Shown one piece after another: positions 8,566 to 17,080 of a DNA stretch of 38,072 nt. Within the stretch, counting starts at the first letter, position 1; every line of letters starts with the position of its first letter. The DNA comes from Tenacibaculum sp. (GTDB lineage Bacteria; Bacteroidota; Bacteroidia; Flavobacteriales; Flavobacteriaceae): NCBI GenBank assembly GCA_020631475.1, contig JAHDHE010000011.1, forward strand, positions 1 to 38,072, in the 5' to 3' direction. Below the pieces are notes generated by a model. The model was not told where the DNA came from. It searched no databases and saw only the letters and a list, made by a program, of their open reading frames with translations. The position numbers and the translations under genes were made by a program.

Positions 8566-10284
8566 TTATCTTTTTTTGTTTACAAATTTTGGTGTCGCTG
8601 TTTTTCTTTTATTCAGCATCATTGGCCCCATTTTATCTGTAGCACATCTAAATCCTATAAAATTAGTTGCCATGTATTCTGGAAAATATCTTCTTTGTGC
8701 AGGATCTAACCAATACTCTCTATCTGCCCAAGAACCACCTTTATATACTCTTGATTTATCACTAACTAATGTTGTTCTATCTTTAGCGTCATACTTATAA
8801 TTATCAACAACATTTCCTAAAGTATCTCTTTCTGCTTCAGGTTTTTGAGGTGAATTATACATCCTAGAAGAACGTGTTAATTGATCTTTATCTAAGTTAT
8901 AATATTTTGATGAAGCTTGATCACCATCTCCTAAACTTGAGTTGTTAGCAAGATTGTAATTTCTTCTCATGTAAGTATCTTCTTTTGTAATTGGAATATA
9001 CTTAACGCTTCCTGGTAAATCTCTAGGAATGATTCTTCCGTTTTCTAAAGTATCGTATTCAATTTCTCCCATTTCATCGCCAACAATAACAACCTTACCA
9101 TTTTGATCTATTAATTTTTTAGTAAAAACATTACCTCTAAAATAATTAAAATCATTTGCTTCAGAATCGATGATTGGTCTATAAACGTCTTCTACCCATT
9201 CTGCTACATTACCAGACATATCAAATAAACCGTAAGCATTTGGTGGGTAACTTCTAACAGCATTAGGAATATCAGATCCATCACTACTCCAACCTGCAAT
9301 ACCACTATAATTTCCTTTACCCTGTTTAAAGTTAGCTAATTGATCCCCTCTTCTTCTTTTATCTCTATCACGAGTATATTTTCCATCCCAAGCATATTTT
9401 TTTCTACCTCTAATATTATTGTATTCACGGTTTTCGAAATTTGCTTTAGCTGCATACTCCCACTCTACTTCTGTTGGAAGTCTAAATTTCTGAGATAAAA
9501 TACCATCAGAAGATGTTACTTGTCTACCAGAAAACTGATCTTTAGCAGGTTTTGGGTTCCCTTTTTTTCTTGGTACTGGAATTCCTTTTTTATAGATAGT
9601 AGAATCACCATCAAATAAAGCATATGGATTTGTTAAATAAGTATCTGTATCAAAATTATTTTTCCCTTTAAAACTTAAAGAATCTTCTTTAAAAATGTTT
9701 TTAATAACACCTTTATCCATTAATATTTTTAAGTTTACTGCATTTGTACGCCATTTACAATATTTATTTGCTTGTAACCAACTAACTCCTACCACTGGGT
9801 ATTCTGCATAAGATGGGTGACGTAAATAACTCTCTGACAATAAGTTTGTATTACCTAAACCTTTTCTCCAAACTAAAGTATCAGGTAAAACTGACGCATA
9901 AATATCTTTAAATTGAGGTTCTTCAGGAGGGAAAACGTCTTTAGTATATTGCATAAATAAACCATATTCTGCATTAGTTACTTCAGCTTCATCCATATAA
10001 AAAGATCGAACATGCATTTTTTTAGGAGTTGTATTCCAATCAAACATAACGTCATCTTGCACTAATCCCATAGTAAAACTTCCTCCTTCAATATGAACCA
10101 TGCCTGGGGGTGCGTCTTGTCCTTTCTTAAATTTACCTTTTAAATAACCTCCGTAATTAGGGTCATTAAAATTCCAACCAGTTAGCGACGATTTACTTGA
10201 ACCTCCTCTACTATTACTTTTACAAGAAGTAAAAAGTAAACCAGTAATGGCCAATAAACCAAATAATTTTAATGTACTTTTCAT
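8566..10284 (-). CDS. gldJ: Gliding motility lipoprotein GldJ
   Basis: 572 residues, close to the roughly 560 expected for GldJ and longer than GldK. The signal peptide ends at a lipobox (LLFTSC, Cys21). The rest is a sulfatase-modifying-factor (FGE-like) fold: MVHIEGGSFTMG near 62-73, MDEAEVTNAEYGLFM, FRLPTEVEWEYAAKA, GLFDMSGNVAEWVEDVYRP and GGSWADR, closing with GFRCATD. The catalytic Cys pair of true formylglycine-generating enzymes is not visible, as expected for a structural GldJ/GldK. GldJ is an outer-membrane lipoprotein needed for gliding and for stability of the T9SS motor/ring components. It is divergent from porV; in Flavobacterium johnsoniae porU sits between the two, from memory of that locus. 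Confidence 0.93.
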   Translation of the reverse strand: MKSTLKLFGLLAITGLLFTSCKSNSRGGSSKSSLTGWNFNDPNYGGYLKGKFKKGQDAPPGMVHIEGGSFTMGLVQDDVMFDWNTTPKKMHVRSFYMDEAEVTNAEYGLFMQYTKDVFPPEEPQFKDIYASVLPDTLVWRKGLGNTNLLSESYLRHPSYAEYPVVGVSWLQANKYCKWRTNAVNLKILMDKGVIKNIFKEDSLSFKGKNNFDTDTYLTNPYALFDGDSTIYKKGIPVPRKKGNPKPAKDQFSGRQVTSSDGILSQKFRLPTEVEWEYAAKANFENREYNNIRGRKKYAWDGKYTRDRDKRRRGDQLANFKQGKGNYSGIAGWSSDGSDIPNAVRSYPPNAYGLFDMSGNVAEWVEDVYRPIIDSEANDFNYFRGNVFTKKLIDQNGKVVIVGDEMGEIEYDTLENGRIIPRDLPGSVKYIPITKEDTYMRRNYNLANNSSLGDGDQASSKYYNLDKDQLTRSSRMYNSPQKPEAERDTLGNVVDNYKYDAKDRTTLVSDKSRVYKGGSWADREYWLDPAQRRYFPEYMATNFIGFRCATDKMGPMMLNKRKTATPKFVNKKR

Positions 10285-10363
10285 GTGTTTTTAACTGTTT
10301 TTAAGGGTGTCGCAATTTACGATTTTTATAACTTCACACAACTAAATTATATAGATTTTATAT

Positions 10364-10371
10364 CAAATGTA
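10364..10371 (-). promoter_or_regulatory. Candidate -7 element for gldJ
   Basis: On the minus strand the site reads TACATTTG, an exact match to TAnnTTTG. No TTG is seen at the usual distance upstream. It would give a leader of about 75 nt before the gldJ ATG. Confidence 0.4.
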
Positions 10372-10611
10372 ATCTAGCGCTTGCAAGATAACTAACGCCC
10401 TATTTTAAGCTTTATTATTACGAATCTAAGAAAAAGATTAAAATATCAATCATTTTAAAATATTATTTTTTAAAAAACCAGTAAAAAACTAGCTCTTTAT
10501 ATTTTTTTAAAAGATATTTTTAATAATTATAATAATAAACTAAAAACTTCGTTTTCTCTTAAGTAATTGATTTTCTATAAGGTAATTATTAGTATTATTT
10601 TAAGAAAATTT

Positions 10612-10619
10612 TATATTTG
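10612..10619 (+). promoter_or_regulatory. Candidate -7 element for porV
   Basis: TATATTTG matches TAnnTTTG exactly and lies 24 bp before the porV ATG. At the -33 distance only TTA (10589-10591) is present in place of TTG. Confidence 0.5.
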
Positions 10620-10643
10620 CCAAACTAATAATTAAATATTTAC

Positions 10644-11738
10644 ATGAAAAAATTATCACTTTTATTGTTTTTTGCATGTTTTGCCCTTCAAATCAAAGCA
10701 CAAAATGCGTCCAGCGGAATTACTACTGCAACTCCTTTTTTATTAATATCTTCTGATGCACGTGCCGGTGGTATGGGGGATGTTGGTGTCGCAACCTCAG
10801 CTGATGCCTTTTCTATTTTTCATAATGCTGCTAAAACAACCTTTAATAAAAACAAGATAAGCATCGGTTTAAATTATACACCTTGGTTACGTAATTTAAC
10901 TGATGATATATTTGTAGGAAATGCTTCTTATATAAATAGGTATAAAGAAAATGCTGCTTGGGGTGTTGATGTAAAGTATTTTTCTCTAGGCGAAATCCAA
11001 TTAACAGATGTTAATGGTAACCCTACAAGGAAAATCAACCCAAATGAATTTGCCATAACTGGAACTTACTCTATGAAGTTAAGTGAAAAATTCTCAATGG
11101 GTGTTGGTTTAAAATACATTAATTCAAACTTAGATATTAGTCAGAATAGTAACCTTAAAGCTGTTAACTCTGTTGCTGTTGACATCTCTGGTTATTATCA
11201 ATCAGACGAACAAAACTATGGTAGCTTTAACGGTCGTTACCGTTTAGGTTTTAATATTGCTAACATTGGTCCAAAAGTAGAATACGAAGCAGGTAAAGAA
11301 GACTTTATACCAACAAATGCTAAACTTGGTGGTGGATTTGATTTCATCTTTGACGATAGCAATGTTTTAGGTCTTAACTTAGAGTTCACTAAGTTATTAG
11401 TACCTTCAAGTGGCTCACTTAACTCAAGAGGTTGGTTTGAAGGAATGTTTACTTCTCTAGGAGATAGAAGTTTTGGCGAAGAATTAAAAGAAGTAACTTG
11501 GGCTTTAGGTGCTGAATATCTTTATAATAATGCTTTTGCTTTAAGAGCTGGGTATTTTCATGAAAGTGAAGAAAAAGGTTTAAGACAATTTTTAACTTTA
11601 GGTACAGGTTTTACTGCTAAAGCATTTACTTTAGATTTATCTTACTTAGTAAATACATCTACAGTTAATAATCCATTAGAAAACACATTACGTTTCTCTT
11701 TATCATTTGATTTAGGAGAAATTTACGAAGATTATTAA
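10644..11738 (+). CDS. porV: Type IX secretion system outer-membrane shuttle protein PorV (LptO)
   Basis: 364 residues. A signal peptide (MKKLSLLLFFACF, cleavage probably after KAQ near residue 20) is followed by a beta-barrel protein of the FadL/OmpP1-related PorV family: ATPFLLISSDARAGGMGDVGVA near 28-49, NAAKTTF near 58, alternating amphipathic strands throughout, and a final strand ending LRFSLSFDLGE. In the T9SS, PorV receives cargo from the translocon and delivers it to the PorU sortase for anchoring at the surface. It has its own -7 element and is followed by a strong terminator, so it is probably transcribed alone. Its usual partner gene porU is not next to it here. Confidence 0.92.
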   Translation: MKKLSLLLFFACFALQIKAQNASSGITTATPFLLISSDARAGGMGDVGVATSADAFSIFHNAAKTTFNKNKISIGLNYTPWLRNLTDDIFVGNASYINRYKENAAWGVDVKYFSLGEIQLTDVNGNPTRKINPNEFAITGTYSMKLSEKFSMGVGLKYINSNLDISQNSNLKAVNSVAVDISGYYQSDEQNYGSFNGRYRLGFNIANIGPKVEYEAGKEDFIPTNAKLGGGFDFIFDDSNVLGLNLEFTKLLVPSSGSLNSRGWFEGMFTSLGDRSFGEELKEVTWALGAEYLYNNAFALRAGYFHESEEKGLRQFLTLGTGFTAKAFTLDLSYLVNTSTVNNPLENTLRFSLSFDLGEIYEDY

Positions 11739-11775
11739 AAATCAGATTTTTTTTTAATAAATTCGTACCTCAATT

Positions 11776-11804
11776 AAAAAGCAGTCTTACCGACTGCTTT
11801 TTTT
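11776..11804 (+). terminator. Intrinsic terminator after porV
   Basis: The stem GCAGTC/GACTGC (11781-11786 against 11792-11797) has a 5-nt loop, an A-tract in front and a T7 tract behind. It ends 17 bp before the cdd start codon and separates porV from cdd. Confidence 0.88.
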
Positions 11805-11821
11805 GACCTCTATTTTTACTT

Positions 11822-12304
11822 ATGAAAAAAATAAACGTTACAACTTCTGCTACAATGTTTGATGATTTTTCTCAACTTTCATCCAACGATCAATTGTTAA
11901 TGAATAAAGCTATTGAAGCGCGTAAAAAAGCATACGCACCTTATTCAAAATTTAATGTTGGCGTAGCTCTTTTATTAGATAATGAAGAAATTATTTTAGG
12001 AAACAACCAAGAAAATGCCGCATACCCTTCAGGAATGTGTGCTGAACGTGTTGCTATTTGGAAAGCAGGATCTGAATACCCAAACATGAAAGTAAAAAAA
12101 ATAGCTATAACAGCTGCTTCAGAAACCTCTACTGTAAATAAACCTGTTGGTCCTTGTGGCGCTTGTAGACAAACTCTTTCGGAATACGAAATAAACCAAA
12201 AAGAACCGATAGAAATAATTTTTATGGGTGAAGTTGGTAAAGTTATTAAAACAGAATCTTTACTTTCTTTACTACCTTTTTCATTTGATAGTTCGTATCT
12301 ATAA
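11822..12304 (+). CDS. cdd: Cytidine deaminase
   Basis: 160 residues, the size of the small homotetrameric class. Zinc ligands are Cys73, Cys112 and Cys115, in the motifs GMCAER (72-77; catalytic Glu75) and GPCGACRQ (110-117). The substrate-pocket segment APYSKFNVGVAL is at 39-50. It deaminates cytidine and deoxycytidine to uridine forms in pyrimidine salvage. The start at 11822 gives an N-terminal arm of about 20 residues before the conserved core, normal for flavobacterial homologues as far as remembered. No clear promoter is seen: TATTTTTA at 11811 is one mismatch from the -7 element and too close to the ATG for a normal leader. Confidence 0.95.
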   Translation: MKKINVTTSATMFDDFSQLSSNDQLLMNKAIEARKKAYAPYSKFNVGVALLLDNEEIILGNNQENAAYPSGMCAERVAIWKAGSEYPNMKVKKIAITAASETSTVNKPVGPCGACRQTLSEYEINQKEPIEIIFMGEVGKVIKTESLLSLLPFSFDSSYL

Positions 12305-12469
12305 AATTATCCTTTAAAGAAAGTAAAAAAAGAAATCATTTTTTTTTAATAAAAACCAATTATAAAGTTCTTTTTTGAGAATTCAACAATAATTCAAAAT
12401 TGACTGAAATTAAAGCCTTTAAAGAAAAAAAAAAGGTTTTATTTGTAACTATAATCTCAAAAAACTTCA

Positions 12470-13534
12470 ATGAACTCTGCTGTAATTACTGGAACTGGCT
12501 CATATATTCCTTCAATAAAAAAAGAAAATGATAAGTTTTCTGATAGTTCATTTTTAAATTCTAACGGAACTCCTTTTGGTAGTACAAATGATATTATTAT
12601 TGAAAAATTCAAATCAATAACCGGTATTGAAGAACGTCGTTATGCTAAAAATGAATATAAATCATCTGATTTAGGTTTTTTTGCCGCAGAAAAAGCAATT
12701 AAAAATGCTAAAATAAATCCAGAAGAACTCGATTATATTATAGTAGCTCATAATTTTGGTGATGTGAAAAATGATGCTATTCAAAGCGACATTCTTCCTA
12801 GTTTAGCAACAAGAGTTAAATACAAACTAGGAATAGAAAACCCTAACTGTGTAGCTTACGACATCTTATTTGGGTGCCCAGGTTGGATTGAAGGTGTTAT
12901 ACAAGCGCAAGCTTTTATTAAAGCTGGTATTGCAAAAAAATGTTTAGTTATTGGAACAGAAACATTATCAAGAGTTATAGACAAGTACGATAGAGATTCT
13001 ATGATTTATAGCGATGGTGCTGGTGCTTGTATTGTTGAAGCGAAGAACGAAAGCAATTCGGGAATTATAAGTCATGCTACGCAAACTTTCACAAAAAACG
13101 AAGCTTATTATTTATTTTTTGGAAACTCTTTTGATAAAAATGAAGACCCAAATGTTCGTTATATAAAAATGCACGGACGAAAAATATATGAATTTGCTTT
13201 AAACAATGTACCCCAAGCAATGAAAGCAGCATTAGACAAAAGTGGTCTTTCTATTAATGATGTTAAAAAAGTATTTATCCATCAAGCAAATGAAAAAATG
13301 GATGAAGCTATTATTAAGCGTTTCTTTAGGTTATATAAAAAGCCAATTCCTGAAAGAATTATGCCAATGAGCATACATAAGTTAGGAAATAGTTCTGTTG
13401 CAACAGTACCAACTTTATTAGACTTAGTGTTAAAAGGAGAAATAGAAAACCAAGAAGTACAAAAAGGTGATGTAATAATATTAGCCTCTGTTGGAGCTGG
13501 TATGAATATTAATGCAATAGTTTATAAATATTAA
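12470..13534 (+). CDS. Ketoacyl-ACP synthase III-like enzyme
   Basis: 354 residues with thiolase fold. The full KAS III triad is visible: Cys136 in LFGCPGW, His271 in FIHQANEK and Asn307 in LGNSSVAT. N-terminal ITGTGSYIPS and the TGIEERRYA segment are also typical. It differs from housekeeping FabH in having an extra stretch at about residues 25-42 (SSFLNSNGTPFGSTND), and the context is not fatty-acid synthesis (no plsX or rpmF adjacent). It could start a special acyl chain or act on a secondary metabolite; specificity cannot be told from sequence. It is preceded by 165 bp of AT-rich sequence with no convincing terminator. Confidence 0.85.
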   Translation: MNSAVITGTGSYIPSIKKENDKFSDSSFLNSNGTPFGSTNDIIIEKFKSITGIEERRYAKNEYKSSDLGFFAAEKAIKNAKINPEELDYIIVAHNFGDVKNDAIQSDILPSLATRVKYKLGIENPNCVAYDILFGCPGWIEGVIQAQAFIKAGIAKKCLVIGTETLSRVIDKYDRDSMIYSDGAGACIVEAKNESNSGIISHATQTFTKNEAYYLFFGNSFDKNEDPNVRYIKMHGRKIYEFALNNVPQAMKAALDKSGLSINDVKKVFIHQANEKMDEAIIKRFFRLYKKPIPERIMPMSIHKLGNSSVATVPTLLDLVLKGEIENQEVQKGDVIILASVGAGMNINAIVYKY

Positions 13535-13594
13535 TTCGGTATTTATCAGCTTAATTTCTTGCAAAATATTCTCGCAATTCTAATTTCTAAGTAC

Positions 13595-13602
13595 TATTTT
13601 TG
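13595..13602 (+). promoter_or_regulatory. Candidate -7 element immediately before guaA
   Basis: TATTTTTG matches TAnnTTTG and ends only 3 bp before the guaA ATG at 13606. If used, transcription would begin at or near the start codon, giving an almost leaderless message. No TTG is seen at the -33 distance. Confidence 0.4.
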
Positions 13603-13605
13603 CGC

Positions 13606-15141
13606 ATGCAACAACACAACGTACTTATATTAGATTTCGGATCGCAATACACGCAACTTATTGCGCGCCGAGTAAGAGAGTTAAACATTTATTGTGAAAT
13701 TCATCCTTACAACAAAATTCCAGAGAATTTAAACGATTTTAAAGCGGTAATCTTATCAGGAAGTCCTTCTTCTGTTCGTTCTGATGAAGCTCCACATCCT
13801 GATTTATCAGGAATTAGAGGTAAAAAACCTTTATTAGCAGTTTGCTATGGTGCACAATATTTAGCACACTTTTCTGGAGGATTAGTAGCACCATCAAATA
13901 CTCGAGAGTATGGTAGAGCCAATTTATCTTTTGTAAAAGACAATGAAGATTTCTTTAAAAATATTTCTGTAGGAAGCCAAGTTTGGATGAGTCATTCAGA
14001 CACTATTAAAAATTTACCTACTGGTGGAACTTTATTAGCCAGCACGCATGATGTAGAAAATGCTGCTTACAAAATTGAAGGAGAAACTACTTATGCTATT
14101 CAATTTCATCCAGAAGTATATCATTCTACAGACGGTAAACAATTATTACAAAATTTTTTAGTTACTATAGCAGGAGTTGCTCAAACATGGACACCTTCTT
14201 CATTTGTTGATGAAACGGTTGCTGATATAAAAGCAAAAGTTGGAAACGACAAAGTAGTTTTAGGTTTATCTGGAGGTGTAGATTCTACAGTAGCAGCAGT
14301 TTTATTACACAAAGCTATTGGTAGTAATTTACATTGTATTTTTGTAAATAACGGATTACTTCGTAAAAATGAATTTACCGACGTATTAAAGCAATACGAA
14401 GGTATGGGATTAAACGTTAAAGGTGTAGATGCTTCGGCACGTTTTTTGGATGAGCTTACTGGATTAAGCGATCCAGAAGCAAAACGTAAAGCTATTGGTA
14501 AAGTTTTTATTGATGTTTTTGATGATGAAGCAAATCAAATAGAAGATGCAAAATGGTTAGCGCAAGGAACTATTTATCCTGATGTTATAGAATCTGTTTC
14601 TGTAAACGGAGGACCTTCTGCAACTATTAAAAGTCATCATAACGTAGGTGGTTTACCAGATTTTATGAAATTAAAAATTGTAGAGCCTTTACGAATGATT
14701 TTTAAAGATGAAGTTCGTCGTGTAGGTGCTTCTATGGGAATTGATAAAGACTTATTAGGTCGTCATCCTTTTCCTGGCCCTGGTTTAGCAATTAGAATAT
14801 TAGGAGATATCACATCAGAAAAAGTTCGTATTTTGCAAGAAGTAGATGCTATTTTCATTAACGGATTAAAAGAAGACGGATTATACAATAAAGTATGGCA
14901 AGCTGGGGCTATTTTATTACCTGTAAACTCTGTTGGAGTTATGGGAGATGAAAGAACTTACGAAAAAGTAGTTGCTTTAAGAGCTGTAGAAAGTACTGAT
15001 GGAATGACAGCTGATTGGGTAAATTTACCTTATGAGTTTTTACAAAAAACATCAAACAAAATAATAAATAATGTAAAAGGTGTTAACAGAGTTGTATATG
15101 ATATAAGTTCTAAACCACCTGCAACAATTGAATGGGAATAA
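13606..15141 (+). CDS. guaA: GMP synthase (glutamine-hydrolysing)
   Basis: 511 residues from the ATG at 13606; an in-frame TTG two codons earlier overlaps the -7 element and is rejected. The class I glutamine amidotransferase domain has Cys80 (LAVCYGAQY) and the His168/Glu170 pair (FHPEVY). The ATP-pyrophosphatase domain has the PP-loop LSGGVDST at 221-228. The dimerisation domain ends in the conserved PATIEWE. It converts XMP to GMP. The lipoprotein gene follows after 30 bp with no terminator, suggesting joint transcription. Confidence 0.97.
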   Translation: MQQHNVLILDFGSQYTQLIARRVRELNIYCEIHPYNKIPENLNDFKAVILSGSPSSVRSDEAPHPDLSGIRGKKPLLAVCYGAQYLAHFSGGLVAPSNTREYGRANLSFVKDNEDFFKNISVGSQVWMSHSDTIKNLPTGGTLLASTHDVENAAYKIEGETTYAIQFHPEVYHSTDGKQLLQNFLVTIAGVAQTWTPSSFVDETVADIKAKVGNDKVVLGLSGGVDSTVAAVLLHKAIGSNLHCIFVNNGLLRKNEFTDVLKQYEGMGLNVKGVDASARFLDELTGLSDPEAKRKAIGKVFIDVFDDEANQIEDAKWLAQGTIYPDVIESVSVNGGPSATIKSHHNVGGLPDFMKLKIVEPLRMIFKDEVRRVGASMGIDKDLLGRHPFPGPGLAIRILGDITSEKVRILQEVDAIFINGLKEDGLYNKVWQAGAILLPVNSVGVMGDERTYEKVVALRAVESTDGMTADWVNLPYEFLQKTSNKIINNVKGVNRVVYDISSKPPATIEWE

Positions 15142-15171
15142 AAACCCTACGATAAAAAAAATCTGAAGTAG

Positions 15172-17004
15172 ATGAAGAAATTACAATTTTTACTTTTAAC
15201 TTGTTTTTTAACTTTTGCCATTTCTTGTGGTCAGCAAAAGCGTTATGTATCTTATAAGGTTCAAGAAGGTGAAACAATGAGAGACATTGCAAAACGTATG
15301 AACATGAGTACAAAAGATTTACTACGTTTAAATCCGGATGTTGGAAGACGTCCTGATGCAAATACAGTAATTGTAATTCCAAATCTCGAAGTAAAAAAAG
15401 AAGTTTCTTCACCTACTCCAACCACAGATATTACCGAAGAGGTTATTGTAGACTCTGAAAATACAGATTCTGATAATGAAGTGATTAATAAAACTGATAG
15501 TATTTTTAAACACACTGTTTACGAATATAAAACACACATTGTTAAACAGGGAGAAACTGTATATAGAATTACAAAAGAATATGATATTTCTAAAGATGAT
15601 TTAATAAAGTGGAACCCTGAATTCCCTGGAATTGAAAGAAATATTTTAAGTATCGGTCAAGTTTTAAAAGTTAAAGCCACCGAAAAAACTATTCTAATTG
15701 ACAGAGAAGATGTTTTAAAAAACTACTTAACACATACTGTTAAGAGCAAAGAAACGGTGTATAGTTTAACTCGTTTTTACAATATTTCAAAAAATGATTT
15801 AATCGGTTTAAATCCTGAATTTCCTGGAATTTTAAATAATGAATTATCAATAGGTCAACTATTAAAAATTAAACCTATTGATAAAGTAAATTCAGATGAA
15901 AACTATACCTTTTATAAAGATACCATTCAAGAAAACGCAAAAATTAACTTAGCTATACTATTACCTTTTAAAGCTAAAGAGTACGACTCGCTTTCTGCAA
16001 AACAAATATTTAAGGAAAATCGATTAACCAACATGGTTGCTGATTTTTATATGGGAGCTGAAATTGCTATTGATTCAATAGTAAAACAAGGAATAGAGGT
16101 AAATGTTAATGTTTTTGACACTGGAAATAGAGGTGAAAACACTGAATTAATTTTATCAGAAGATAAATTAGAAGATACTAATGTTGTTATTGGTCCTTTT
16201 TATTCAGATAAAGCTGAAATTGTAGCTGAAAAAATTGACGCGCCTGTTGTTTTTCCTCATTACTCTAGTCAACAACAAAAATTTTCGAGCTCTAAAATCG
16301 TAAAATCTTCTCCAGAAAAATCAGCCTATACTAATTACCTAACCTCTTATTTAAAAAGTAATTATAGAGGCGAAGAAATTTTTATCGTGGGTGATGGAGC
16401 TTCAGATTCAAACAATAGAATAATTAAAATTAGTTCTGAACTAAAAAAGCATGATTCTATAAAAAATGTTCATATTTTAAAACCAGAAAAAGGCTATATA
16501 AAAATAGATCGTTTTACCAATAAAATGGATGCCAAAAAACGCAACTGGGTTATTATTACATCTGACGATAATGTTGCTATTGCTGATGCTTTAAATAGCA
16601 TGATTGGATTACCAGATGACATGATTGTTCAGGTTTTTGCGATAGAAAATAAATCTTATGACAAAATATTAGGAAACAACAAGCTTGCAAGTATTGGTTT
16701 TACATATGTATCAAATACTTTTGCTGATGATACTTCTGATAATGTTAAATTATTTAACAAAAAATATTATCAAAAAAACAACGCAATTCCGTCAGATTAT
16801 GCTATTAAAGGTTTTGATATTACTTACGATGTATTAATGCGTTTAGCTTCAGGAAACAGCTTAACAGATACTTTTAAAGATGGAGTTTCATTACGCCTTG
16901 AAAATAAATTTGACTATAATAAAAAAACTTTTGGTAGCGCAAGTAATAAAGGTTTGTTTATCGTAAAGTATAATAAAGATTTAAGTTTAAGTAGACTTAA
17001 ATAA
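15172..17004 (+). CDS. Lipoprotein with three LysM domains fused to a periplasmic-binding-protein fold
   Basis: 610 residues. A signal peptide ends at FAISC (Cys19, probable lipidation). Three LysM domains follow at about 25-70, 121-168 and 186-234; the second and third share the pattern ETVY, then a WNPEFPGI or LNPEFPGI segment, then LSIGQ. A low-complexity acidic linker (about 75-110) separates the first from the second. The remaining 350 residues begin INLAILLPFKAKEYDS and look like a type I periplasmic substrate-binding fold (ABC/leucine-binding-like), with GPFYSDKAEIVAEK and the late segment YAIKGFDITYDVLMR. LysM domains would hold the protein to peptidoglycan. The ligand, if any, is unknown. 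It ends at a strong bidirectional terminator. Confidence 0.85.
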   Translation: MKKLQFLLLTCFLTFAISCGQQKRYVSYKVQEGETMRDIAKRMNMSTKDLLRLNPDVGRRPDANTVIVIPNLEVKKEVSSPTPTTDITEEVIVDSENTDSDNEVINKTDSIFKHTVYEYKTHIVKQGETVYRITKEYDISKDDLIKWNPEFPGIERNILSIGQVLKVKATEKTILIDREDVLKNYLTHTVKSKETVYSLTRFYNISKNDLIGLNPEFPGILNNELSIGQLLKIKPIDKVNSDENYTFYKDTIQENAKINLAILLPFKAKEYDSLSAKQIFKENRLTNMVADFYMGAEIAIDSIVKQGIEVNVNVFDTGNRGENTELILSEDKLEDTNVVIGPFYSDKAEIVAEKIDAPVVFPHYSSQQQKFSSSKIVKSSPEKSAYTNYLTSYLKSNYRGEEIFIVGDGASDSNNRIIKISSELKKHDSIKNVHILKPEKGYIKIDRFTNKMDAKKRNWVIITSDDNVAIADALNSMIGLPDDMIVQVFAIENKSYDKILGNNKLASIGFTYVSNTFADDTSDNVKLFNKKYYQKNNAIPSDYAIKGFDITYDVLMRLASGNSLTDTFKDGVSLRLENKFDYNKKTFGSASNKGLFIVKYNKDLSLSRLK

Positions 17005-17022
17005 GCACTTATCATTTTAAAC

Positions 17023-17061
17023 AAAAAAGCGTTCGTAATTTAAAATTACGAACGCTTTTTT
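17023..17061. terminator. Bidirectional terminator between the LysM lipoprotein gene and galE
   Basis: An 18-bp perfect inverted repeat (17023-17040 against 17044-17061; core AAGCGTTCGTAATT) with a 3-nt loop and A6/T6 ends lies between the convergent stops at 17004 and 17081. Confidence 0.93.
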
Positions 17062-17080
17062 ATTATATAAATCGGCTACA

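Larger units (their letters stand above)
10285..10643. other. 359-bp intergenic region between divergent gldJ and porV
   Basis: This is the longest gene-free stretch in the window. It is very AT-rich, with no plausible coding sequence. It contains an exact minus-strand -7 element facing gldJ (10364-10371) and an exact plus-strand -7 element facing porV (10612-10619). Nothing resembling a piece of porU (a large C25-peptidase-fold gene) was recognised. Confidence 0.7.

Noticed and set aside
8566-10284. Active formylglycine-generating enzyme
   Set aside because: The lipobox, length and missing catalytic Cys pair fit GldJ, a structural member of the fold.
12438-12445. TTTATTTG ahead of the KAS III-like gene as a promoter
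   Set aside because: It has a mismatch at a conserved position and no -33 partner.
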